Shown: positions 34,023 to 43,989 of the stretch, piece after piece | Position numbering within the stretch: position 1 is the first letter of the stretch | Layout: the number at the start of each line of letters is the position of its first letter | Origin: Dicyema japonicum | Taxonomy: Eukaryota > Dicyemida > Rhombozoa > Dicyemidae | DNA length: 64,000 bases | Assembly: GCA_011109175.1 (NCBI GenBank) | Contig: RDEW01000004.1 | Location: forward strand, 1,415,067-1,479,066 | Direction: 5' to 3' | Translations under genes and position numbers: made by a program | Notes under the pieces: model-generated | What the model was told of the DNA's origin: nothing | The model's input: the letters and a program-made list of their open reading frames with translations, nothing else | The model's database searches: none

Positions 34023-34099
34023 CCCTAATATTTCATTATGTGAAAAGCAGAAATGTTGGAACAAACTTAACTAACTAATGCATTTTAATTTTTTTTAAT

Positions 34100-34785
34100 C
34101 ATTTAACAAAGAAACAAATGTTAACTAGACACCTGCGTAGGGCCTGTCGCGAACTTTCTGCTGATTCGTCAGTCCGCATTGGTTGTGCACGTGTCCTCAA
34201 TTCGGTTAACTGACTGCTATGCTGTTCTGCTGATTATTGCATTTGTAATTTTCGTTTTGCCGGTTGTATCCACCACGACTTTTACCTAAAATAAAACATA
34301 ATTAATGTATCTTACATTCTCTAAATTTTGCCCTGCTCATAGCATCGTAGAGTTGTCCATGTTGAAACACAGGTCTTTCCAAAAGTAACAATACCTTGTT
34401 CATGGTCTGTCTGGGCTTTGTGTATAGTAACAGCGAAACATATCTTTGCTGGAAATTGAGTTCTTTCAATCGGTATGTTATCTTCCTCTTAAAACATTTT
34501 AATTCTTGGAATCATTACTACCTCGCCTTTAAATTTTATCGCGAGTTATGGTGCCACATAAAAAAACATTGAGCTCTAATTAGTATAGACACTTGACAGC
34601 ATGATATTGATCGATATTTTCAGAAACTCAAATTCTTTATATCTGGTTCACTCACTTTTTCGACAATGTTTTTATTTGCTCAAAACTTTTTTTTAATTAA
34701 AATCCGTCCATTTATCCGCGAGTTATGATGCCACAAACATACATACGACATTGAGCTTTAATAAGAATATAGATTGAGGAGTATG
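34100..34785 (-). mobile_element. Helitron remnant: helicase C-terminus and 5' termini
   Basis: On the minus strand, 34310-34500 reads TQFPAKICFAVTIHKAQTDH followed, after a frame change, by ERPVFQHGQLYDAMSRAKF. This is the end of a PIF1-type Helitron helicase (FP-CFAMTINK-Q ... HGQLY-A-SR). Two sequences near 34592 and 34773 begin 'tctatactaattagagctca' and 'tctatattcttattaaagct' and continue to a shared 'ggca(c/t)cataactcgcg' block. They are typical of Helitron 5' ends, which start with TC. Confidence 0.65.
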
Positions 34786-34788
34786 GCC

Positions 34789-34945
34789 ATTCCAATCTTT
34801 TGTCTCAGCCAGAATCTTTCTTGTTGATCCCTTTTTTCTGGCAATCATTTCTCCGAGTTCGCGTAGGGACTCAGCCGTCATTGGACCAACGGCTCCTGAT
34901 GACTCGACCGCAATAGGAGTAAATCGGTACCGGTCATTTTAGTTG
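34789..34945 (-). mobile_element. LINE C C-terminal fragment
   Basis: The minus strand reads DRYRFTPIAVESSGAVGPMT and AESLRELGEMIARKKG, matching the end of LINE C copy 2 (56310-56410). It lies head to head with copy C1. Confidence 0.75.
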
Positions 34946-34984
34946 AAAAAGAATTTAGCATCGCTATTTGAATATGTGCTGAAA

Positions 34985-36973
34985 CGGAATATTTATTTAT
35001 ATTGACTTAAGAAACATATGGTACAACTTTAGTAGTAGTGGCTGGCTCGACGGAATGAGACCTGGTTATCTGAAAGATCTAACCTCTTTGACGTAGGAGA
35101 CAAAGACTTCGTCATACGAATTCAATTACATCACTTATGAACCTGATCCTGTCTGGAGTTTTCGAAGTTATCCGTCATGTCCTGTTCTCCGCCAATTTGA
35201 TAGCCTTCGATAATAAGGCGGCGGAGTACGATCGTTTACAATCGGGTTTGTCTTCAGAAGACTCGCTGCGAAAATTGCCTCCAAAAATTCTATTCTTGAA
35301 CCCTCCTCAAGTAAGCGTCGGTATTCACTTTGGATGCGAGGCAGCTAAAAATTTAGTGAGGACAGTTCTAAACCGCAGTATAGAAAATTCCCGGGACATG
35401 TCCTGGTCAAACTGGACGTCAAGAACACCTTCAATAGTCTAAGAAGGGACAATATCCTGGAGGCGTGTATTGAGAAATGTATTGAGATATTTTCGAATTT
35501 GTGAATAAGTCATACAGCCTACCTTCATCCTTACTTTTCTGGGACTACCTAATCCATCCGTATTCAGGTGTACAAAATAGAGAGATCCTTTTGGACCCTT
35601 ATTGTTTTGTCTTGCAATAGAGAAAATCACCAAGCTTCCGGCTCGCAGGTCAACCTATTGTATCTGGATGATGCGGTCCTCGGAGAACCCCAGATACTGT
35701 TTCCGGGATTTGGAAGTGATAATTCCAGCACTGTTGGAAGTTGGATATTCCTCGGATCCCTAATCACCATAAATGCAATGGGAAGAGCTATACGTGAAAG
35801 CGACTGTTACTCGGAGAGACTCTGGACCGCTTGTGTCTACTTGACATGCATACGTAATTATTCCTTCTGAAAGACGATCTGAAAGTACAGAGGCTTGCAT
35901 ACTGAGGACTGCTGCCTATTTCACCCAGTGTGACTAACTCGAACAGCTTAACGGGATCTTCCATACGACAGCGGAGCGTATCTTCAACGTTCGGTTCGAG
36001 GATTACTCATGGAAGCAAGCCACGCTGACAGTGAGACTTGGAGGGCTTGGGATTCGTAACCCGTTAGACCTTTCTGTCCCCGCTAATGGCCTGTAACACC
36101 TTTGTCAAGAGGACGCAAGCCCCTCACTGAATTCTCTATTGACATGGACGCCGCCCATGCTTGTGAGGCCTGTAGCCGTACTTATCAGCTTTCCCTGCCT
36201 TCCTCGTTCTCTCAGCGGAGTCTGGACGATGCTATATGCTGGAATTCTTTCGAAGATTTGCTAGTGTCTTCTAGCCACATTGCCGAGCTTGATTGTTGTC
36301 GGAGGCGTCTTCCAAGAGCGGTGCCTGGCTCAACGCTATTACCAATAGAGTTTTGGGTACTTTCCTGGATGATGAATGGGTCCATATTGGGATCTCATTA
36401 CGACTGGGATTAAAAGTCTGTGTTCTACATCCGTGCCGTTGCGGAAACCAGTTTGGCCTACACCCTCTCTCCTGAAAGAGTGCAGGTGATATCCTGGACA
36501 TATGGTCAGACATATGGTCTTGAACGAAGTGGTTAGGCGAGCTATGGACGCCGCCGAACACTTCTCCATGCTCGAATTAGTCGGTCTTGGCAGGCGAGAG
36601 AGGAAACTACTAGATGGGATGACAATCTTCCCTTTTGAAGCCGGGAAACCTCTTGGCCTTGTCTTGGACATCACCTGCCCCTGACACGTTTGCCTCTTGC
36701 AACCCACTCCAGAGTGCCTTTGGGGCCTGTTCTGCCGCTGAGAAGGCCGAGAAGTTGAAACGGCAAAAGTACGTGGTCCTACCCAAGGATTTTTTGTTTG
36801 TTCCACTCCCCGTTGAGACGTCTGGTTCCTTTGCGTCTGTGACGTGGAATTCTTGAATCGTCTAGGGAATCAGATAGCTACACGATCAGGAGACTCTTGT
36901 GAGCGCTGCTGGTTATTTGAGCGAATATCGCTCACCATCCTGAGAGGGAATAGCCACGCAGGGCAGCCGCTAT
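34985..36973 (+). mobile_element. LINE C copy 1 (C1): RT plus CCHC and restriction-like endonuclease
   Basis: The translation in changing frames shows LDGMRPGYLKDL, FGCEAAKNLV, LVKLDVKNTFNSLRRDNILE, the catalytic block LLYLDDAVLGE (about 35650-35680), then CRCGNQFGLHPLS (CCHC knuckle, about 36440) and LDGMTIFPFEAGKPLGL with WDIT-like sequence (PD-(D/E)XK nuclease core, about 36610-36680). It ends AAGYLSEYRS near 36930. This order (RT, CCHC, restriction-like endonuclease) is that of R2/R4/NeSL-type elements. Frameshifts are frequent. Its 3' UTR is interrupted at 36973 by Jockey D1 and resumes at 39942-39995. Confidence 0.85.
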
Positions 36974-39941
36974 TTATTTATTATATATTTATTAACCCCG
37001 AGATCACCGAGAAAGAAAGACAAAGTTAAGTCAACTAGTTAGGTGATCCCAGTTCCCACAACCAAACGTGTCATCCTAAGCCTGTGCGTCTCCATTGATC
37101 CCACTGTCGAACGGAAATGCCTTCTTTGATCCTTGCAGAGGAAGCCGATTGGAGAAGAAAATTTCATAGCCAACCGATTTTCTTTAACGTGGAACAGTGA
37201 GAGGCTTAGTGGGTGTCCATCTTCCTCGCAACTGCGTAGACAGTCGCTATTTATTTTTTTAACTCCAAGACCACCAAGAAAGATAGGTCAAAACTAACTA
37301 ATTGGGTGATCCCAGCCTCCAATAACATCAGAACTCACTTCATCTGGTCTTCTGATGACCCATCTGCATTCCGGAAACGCCTTCTCTTCCTTCTGTAAAG
37401 CGATTCAATCGGCGTGCACTTTTTTTACAAACGACCGAAATTCCTCTGCATGGGCCATTTTTTCCTTGAATGGGTTTTCCAGTTCCTTGCAGAAACGTAG
37501 GAAACCCTGGTCATTCTTTAACGTCGATGACTTGTTGGTAGACCTTGTTGACGCAAGCATCAGGGGGGAAAAGGCTTTTCTTTATGATCGCTTTTAAAAT
37601 GTTCCATTTCCGAAGACCCTTGGCAAGCACTCCTCCACGTGACTCGAGAACGTCATCAGAGAGTTGAAAACTACCCCATGGATCTTTTTGGTCCGCGTAG
37701 AAGAGATAGAAGTATCTCCAAAAAACAGTTTGAGTCCATCTTTAAATCTTTTATCAGTAGTGAATATGATGAACTGGGATTTAGATGCTGACAAACATAA
37801 CATATTTGCAGATAGCCAGTCACATATTCGGTTTAGGTGTGACTGAACAGTTGCTACACGGAAGGAGATTTATCTCTTGCAGCGATAATTAGGTCGTCCG
37901 CATATGATAAAAACATAGTGTCCTGGTCATTGGTAGTAGGTAGGTCATGTAGAAATAGGTTGAAAAGGAGAGGAAATAAAGGGGAGCCTTGCGGGACCCC
38001 ATTGGGGAGTAATCTTGATTTTGAAGTGGTTTTGTCAATCCGGACCCTTCCGCGTCGTCCAGTTAAAAAATTTTCCAGCTATAGCTTGATGTTCGGATGT
38101 AAGTTCGAATTAAAAATCTTATGCGTTAGGAGTTACCTCGTAACAGAATCAAAGGCCTTCTGTATGTCGATGGATACTAAGGCCGTCCGTAAGTGTGTTC
38201 TCATGTTGAAGCCGTCAGTAATAAACTGAGAGATAGAACCCAAATAAGTCGTTGTAGAACGGTCTGCCCTGAAACCATGTTGAAACTCTGATAGATTTAG
38301 AACAGGAGAGATGTGCATTAATACAAGCTTTTCCAGTACTTTTGATAAAACACAAGTTATTGAGATTGGGCGATTAGAAGAGGGAACGTCTTTTGGTTTT
38401 CTAGGCTTTAGAATTGGCGTAATCAGGGAGTTTTTCCACATATTAGGTAGCGTATGGTATTTGATAGAGTCGCTGTACAGACTCGATAGTATGGCCCGTG
38501 CCTGAGGTCCAAGGTGTTTGAGGTGAAAATGGTGCAAATACCGTCGGGACCAAAAGCACGAGTGGGACGTAGCAATTTAATAGCCTTTTCTACATCATCG
38601 GGGGTGAAGAAGGTGGAATATGGTTCTTGTTGTGGCCGGCGCCGTTTAACAAATGTAGAACAAGAAAGTTTTATGACTGATCGACACGTAGTACTTCATA
38701 ATTTTGTTTGCAAATTTGCGTGCAGGTTCTGAAGCGTTGCGAGTAACGGTTTTCCAAAATGTGGCACAAAAGTTTTTATGACATAGTCATCCAACTAGGC
38801 GGCTCCATTTGAGTCTGTTGTTATTTCGGATAAGCTCAGATAACTTGGTATTCAGTGAACATATAGAATAAAAGGAGTTATTGGACTGCGTTCTTTTCCT
38901 CTACAGCGCATCTCGTTTCTTGATGAGTAACACAATTTGCGATGATAATATTGGATTGAACTTCTTGTAAAAGGCGACAGGTATAAATAATTAATCAGCT
39001 TTCAAAATGATAGCAGACAGAATCTTGGCCGTCTTCTCTACTATACAATTAACTATAGTGAGGTCAAAGAGACTATTGTCCACATGCGCCCTGAAACCTT
39101 GCCAGTCAGCTTTCGAGTAATTTTTGAACTTTGTAGAGCAACACAGTGAACAAATAGGCCTTCTAAGTCTCAGCACAATGGGGTTATGGTCCCTTGAGAA
39201 ACCATAACGAACATTCCATGAAATACATCCAGCCATAGAAGGATAGCAGAGGGACAGGTCCGGGGATGTTGGACTGTCCCTTCTGCGGGACGGGGTCCTT
39301 GTGTGAGCGTCCGGGTCATTGAGGATAGTCAAATCATTAAGTAAGGAAAGGATGTACTCGCCGCGACTATCGGCTGATTGTGTCCGGAGCTAGAGTGGAT
39401 GTTTGGCATCTAGGTCTCCGCATAGTAGCAGATCCTTTAGTCCACACAGTCTCAATAGGTTGGGATGTAGGAAGTAGTGCATGATCCCTGAGGCGGGATA
39501 TATAATTACACAGTGTAAAACATCTCGTCGGAGAAAGGAAACTTCAATAGAAATCTGTTTCAGAATAAGATCCCCTTCGCAGAGAGAAGATACAGAAGGG
39601 GTGACATCCGTAAATTAAAGTCCATCCTTAACGATAGTCAATAATCCTCCTCCGAGACTTCTCGTTCGGTCCCTGCGAAGTACACAATATCCAGGAAAAC
39701 AAGGTGTTGGGGACTTTATAGAGAGCTTCAATTCTTGAATGAGGGGAATGTCCACTCTCAAATGGGATAAAAGGGATCGTAATTCCAACACTTTATTACG
39801 GATTCCATTTACATTTAATTGTAGAATAGTCAGTTGGGTCCAGGATTAGGTTCTACATCACCAGACAGAAGTAGTAAAGAGAAAACGGGGGAGTTGATAG
39901 GCCACCCTTCTGAAGATTGCAAAAAGGTAGGGAAAGTCGAA
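36974..39941 (-). mobile_element. Jockey/CR1-like LINE D1, inserted into LINE C1 with 12-bp target duplication
   Basis: 'ggcagccgctat' is present at 36962-36973 and 39942-39953, flanking 2968 bp. Reading on the minus strand: a 2A-like motif (39836-39886), endonuclease block LTILQLNVNGIRNK and later WNVRYGFSRDHNPIVLRLRR, RT blocks RPISITCVLSKVLEKLVLMH, FQHGFRADRSTTTYL, VSIDIQKAFDSVTR, GVPQGSPLFPLLFNLF, LSYADDLIIAARDKS and a 3' region. The 3' end near 36974-37050 reads 'ggatcacctaactagttgac ... ggtgatc' then '(g)gggttaataaata', and a second similar tail lies at 37245-37345. Frameshifts inactivate it. Confidence 0.92.
39836..39886 (-). other. 2A-like (ribosome-skipping) motif at the head of the D1 ORF
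   Basis: The minus strand encodes VFSLLLLSGDVEPNPGP. DxExNPGP preceded by a leucine run is the 2A/CHYSEL consensus, at which ribosomes fail to join Gly and Pro. Such motifs are known at the N-terminus of CR1- and L1-type non-LTR ORFs. Directly downstream the endonuclease frame is offset by one nucleotide, so this copy cannot use it. Confidence 0.85.
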
Positions 39942-39995
39942 GGCAGCCGCTATATGACCATTTACTCTCTTTTCTTTCCTAAATAAAATATACGA
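39942..39995 (+). mobile_element. End of the LINE C1 3' UTR, displaced by D1
   Basis: 'ggcagccgctatatgaccat' and 'ttcctaaataaaat' match the LINE C end at 59700-59760 (minus: 'ctctatatgattatttgctc', 'ttcctaaataaa'). The joint supports the insertion order C1 first, D1 second. Confidence 0.8.
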
Positions 39996-40063
39996 ATATT
40001 AATTTTAAATATATATTTCAAATAAATAAAAAAAGAATATATTAACTGTAATAACGTTGCTCC

Positions 40064-40508
40064 ATGCTGTTGACTAGACTTTGTTTCAGAAAAAATTCAT
40101 TGATGTATGTCTTAATTTAAATTCTTGAAGGCGTATTATTCTCAATACAAGATGTTTTCAAAGTGATGAAGGTGGGAGATCTGTAGTTAATTCTTTTACA
40201 GGAGATATATTTTCTGGGGATTATTTGAGAGTTTTATTTTCAATTTAAAATTCTCAGTTATCAAATAATCTTTTTGTCTCGTTCAGAGATTATGAAGGCA
40301 AACGGTACATTAATATCAGAAGATATTCTATAGTAGATAACGATATTCGTCCGACTAGTAGGGGTATTTGATCATATTAAAGTTTTTTGTAGGAGTTTAC
40401 ATTAATTGTGATAATTGGAAAAAGTTGAAGTCATTCATGGAAAAGATTGGTGATGACTTTAATCTACCGGAGTCAAACTCGGAAAGCGACGAAGCAACCG
40501 AAAATTAA
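40064..40508 (+). CDS. SUB1: PC4/SUB1-like single-strand DNA-binding protein, possibly mitochondrial
   Basis: PC4 binds single-stranded DNA as a dimer and acts in transcription and repair. Three introns, 40105-40130 (26 nt), 40231-40257 (27) and 40364-40392 (29), restore a ~120-residue frame: MLLTRLCFRKNSLMR, then a short linker, SNNLFVSFRDYEGKRYINIR (beta core), NDIRPTSRGVYI, NCDNWKKLKSFMEKI (helix; PC4 has 'I-L----W--L') and an acidic tail ESNSESDEATEN. The first 24 residues are rich in Arg/Leu/Ser with no acidic residue, like a mitochondrial presequence, which is unusual for PC4. The start is set by that ATG being shared with the copy at 53042. It begins only ~70 bp after the LINE C1 end. 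Frame intact. Confidence 0.85.
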
Positions 40509-40559
40509 ACCTTTATTTGTGGATGTTTTGGTTTATTTAAACTTTCTTTCTTTAAAATT

Positions 40560-42590
40560 ACTGCTATGCTTTTTGAGGTAGGTTTTTCAACAATTAGTTA
40601 ATTTATCCCAGTTTCACTAGCCAGTAAGAGGCTGGTGGCCTTGCTTGGTGCTTCCATAACTTTCTGAAATGAGTAGGGGGAAAAACCAGTGAGAATCTTT
40701 ATTAAGAGGGAAGTAAATAGGTTAACATGGGTGGACTAAAAATAAAAATTAATACACTTTGAAAAACCCAGAGCTTATCACAAGAAAGAGGACAGGAGTT
40801 ATCGTACATATCATGCTTTCTCCTGCGGTTAGTTCGGAATCCTAGATTAAGCTCCACAAGGGGAATGTTTCTTCTCGTATTTCGGGCAGGTGTTCGGATA
40901 TAGTTTGATTTCCGGTTTGATGGGACGTTCGGTGCCGTTCCGTAAGGTATTCTATGATTGAGGAGACGTTTAGTGTTCTCCGTAGTAACGACGTGGACGT
41001 CATTTTTGACGATCTCAATAATATTCTGTGACATCCCTGTTTTAACACTTCCAGTTTACTATGTGCTGATAGCGGGTCAATGTAGCACAAACGAAGTTGG
41101 CCCACACGATCGTTGATGAAGTTAGCCAACCATAACTTAAATTTAGGGGGATCGACGTCATGAAAATTTTTGCGGTAAGGATCTTCCGGAATACTGAATC
41201 AAAATCCACTGAGACCAGCTTAGTTCTCTTATGTGGATTTGGAGTATTGAGGCCGTCGGAAATGAATTTTAAAAGTTTTGTTGAGTTGCTGTTTTGATTC
41301 CTTCGCGGAATACATGTAAATTATATGTAACTGTTACGAAAGGATGGATCTTGAGAAGGACCAGTTTTTCCAACACGTGACAACGCACAGATGATGGATA
41401 CCGGTGGTAGGAGGATGGGAAGTTAGGTGGTTTGTTTTATTCAGGATAGGATGTATCAGTGATTTCTTCCATATTAACGGAATCTTGTTCTCGTTTATTG
41501 AGAGATTGAAATTCTGTTATTACCATTGTCGCAAAAGGATCCAAGTGCTTCAGTTCGGGAACGGAGATATTGGCTGAACCGCGGGACAACAAGTTATTCA
41601 TTTTTCTGAATTTTTAAATGCACAATAGACGGGTCGAAGAAATTTATGTTGGAACATTTATTCTTTCAAACATGGCCTGAACGAAGATACGGGACTTTTG
41701 AATGTGGTTTATTATTGATATTCACGTAGTATTTCATAAAGTTATTTGGATTTGGACATAACTCTCGATGTCCAAATAAATATGTAGAGCATTTCTTAAG
41801 CCTCCTGATTGATTTCCATAATACAATTAAAGAAGTATTATTCGTAGTTTTTCTCAGCACTGCTTCACAGCGTTCTTTGTTGTGTTTTATGTTGTTCCGC
41901 ATTATTTCCTTAGTTTTGATATCCTTTCAGTGACGTCCACTGATTGTCTTTTGACTTTCTGTAGATTATTTCTCGTTTGGATGAGATCTTGTGTTTCAGA
42001 ATCAATTGAATGTGAGGGACGTAGATGGCTACCCGTCGAATGAATCCTTTGCGAGCTCAATAATTTAATGTGAGGGACGTAGATGGCTACCCGTCGGAAT
42101 GAAATCCTCTATCCAAAAACAGTAAGGGCGTTGTTCAATAAAGTATGTGAATGCGAACCACACTGCACGTGAAAAGTGATAATTGTTCTTGGAGTATGCA
42201 TTAACTTTTGTTTTTGTGCAATTCTCATAATGATTGGGTTATGGTCAGTGTGTAACATTCCAAGAAATGACAGCCGCAAAATAATGAGCAGCTAAAGAAA
42301 TTTCAGCTGAAGTAGGTGGGTCAACCCAACGAGACGGGGTCCTTGTGTGTTACTTGGATCATTGAGAATGATCAAGTCGCCAAAAATGCTTGATATGAGA
42401 GCTCCCTGTAGATCCAGTCGTTGGTTAGCATACCACGAAAACCCTGCGGTTACGTCATCTCTAATTAATCGCTTGAGCCGTTGGGACATGACAATGAAGG
42501 AAGAATGTACATATTGACGATTGTCAATCGGAGTGAAAGTAGACGAATTCTCAGAGTTATTTGATCCATTATGTCATCCTGGAGAAGGAG
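40560..42590 (-). mobile_element. Jockey-like LINE D2, decayed
   Basis: The minus strand shows an endonuclease end LILNDPSNTQGPRLVGLTHL and, with a frame change, ISWNVTH-DHNPI. A linker (NTSLIVLWKSIRRLKKCSTY) and RT/thumb pieces (SLLRRTLNVSSIIEYLTERH, LELRFVRGLTSL-type remnants near 41080) follow. The plan follows D1 but the sequence is far more decayed. Its 3' end lies near 40560-40600, immediately downstream of the PC4 gene, which is antisense to it. Confidence 0.75.
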
Positions 42591-43029
42591 TCTGAAATGT
42601 TATCCGAATTAATTTCTAATTGAATTATATAAAATTCCATAGACGAAGTAAGAAAATTTATTTTAATTTTAGTTATTATAAAGTGCCATTATCAGATTTT
42701 ATTAATTTTCATCTTGGAGTCTTTAAAAATTAGATTTTTCTCGATAAAATTCGGAACACTTCCAGCTATAACTTTTCTCTTAGTCACCTGTTTTCTTCAC
42801 TTGAAGGAGCCAGAGTGAATAATTCAAAAAATCAAATTTAAAGAAACCAACGTGAAATTATATAACAATGAGCTATTAATGAACTACGACAAATGGATTA
42901 AAAATAGATTTTTTCTATTTGAATAATACCATAATGAAATTTTTTAAATGTTATATTGTGTTAAATATTGATTAAATCGATAATTTACCTTATTTCCCCA
43001 CCCTTTCTTTTAATGGGTTTCATAGGTCT
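42591..43029. other. No gene seen
   Basis: AT-rich stretch between Jockey D2 and a LINE A fragment, without motif or repeat boundary. Confidence 0.4.
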
Positions 43030-43450
43030 CTCAACAAGACATGGAACAACTCGAATCGTTTTACAGAGGCCAACTAAGAAAACTCCGTAGATATTCTTAG
43101 CAAAGAAAATCTCAATAATAAATTATACAGACTGACTGGTTGTGGACCAATAAGTCTGAACATACTTGAAGCCCGGCTGGCGCCTTCATGCAATACCTCC
43201 ATGATGAATTTTTCGGCCATACTGAATCTTCTACATTCATAGGACGTCCAAGAAGTTCTTTCCAGGACACTTGCGGAGGATTATGCTGTGATCGGGGGCC
43301 GACTGATGGATGCAGATGATCTGGACGAAATCAGGAGGCGAGCAAAACGACGAAAAGGATGGAGAAGGCTAACGGCAAGAATAGTCGAAAAACATGACAC
43401 AAGCGAAACCATAAACAGAGTTTACTGGTAACGCGGATGTGCTTTAACTT
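43030..43450 (+). mobile_element. LINE A 3' fragment
   Basis: It reads LNNKLYRLTGCGPISLNILE, then DADDLDEIRRRAKRRKGWRR and LTARIVEK, and ends in '..actggtaacgcggatgtgct'. This follows the LINE A C-terminus at 900-1180 and 46050-46430. Confidence 0.8.
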
Positions 43451-43765
43451 AACAAGGTCTCTCAGTGTCGCCTCCTCAGAAAGGAGAGTGGGGATGGATG
43501 AGTTATCATCTTGCATGTGTCGTGTGGTTTTACGCCTGAGAGAGTTTATACTCTCTACCTCAAAGAGGGAAGGGAAAATCTCCAGGTAACAAGCATATTA
43601 AATTATCGGCACAATAAATTGAGGATAGAGTTTACTGATATAATCTGCTGATGGGAGAAGGTTTTTCTTTATGAAAACCTTTAGAACGTTCCACTTTCGA
43701 ACCCCGTTGGTTAACACTTCCTCCGCGTGACTTTAAACGTCATTGGAGAGTCGAAAGTTACTCAA
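43431..43765 (-). mobile_element. Jockey-type fragment related to D1
   Basis: 43640-43765 resembles 37560-37680 of D1 ('gaaaaggcttttctttatga' there, 'gaaggtttttctttatgaaa' here, followed by the same order of blocks). Confidence 0.65.
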
Positions 43766-43989
43766 AGGATAATTGAAATTAAGAATATAAATTCAAATAT
43801 ATACCTTATATTTAGGCTTACCACTTTATTATTATAGAAATCCTGGACATTTATTGATTTTGATAATTAAAATCCGGGACTTTCCGGGACAAAAAAAATT
43901 CACAGAAAACAAGAAAATTTAATAGTCAGAAAATTGCCTTTAAATACTACGAACCATTAAGTTTCCTATTAGTCACAAAACCTCTTTTT

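Larger units (their letters stand above)
32255..34075 (+). mobile_element. LINE A 3' tail, split by a hAT insertion
   Basis: 32255-32314 ('ggtagaaagggtagtagaga', 'gcacggcacaatcgaagccc') matches the LINE A terminus before its 'ccctag'. Sequence after the hAT (34023-34075, ending 'ttaactaactaatg') continues the same tail, as in 46375-46435. Removing the hAT and one target copy rebuilds an ordinary LINE A end. Confidence 0.75.

Noticed and set aside
36271-36806. Long minus-strand open frames of up to 155 codons
   Set aside because: They are antisense to the LINE C1 coding region, whose plus-strand motifs explain the sequence.
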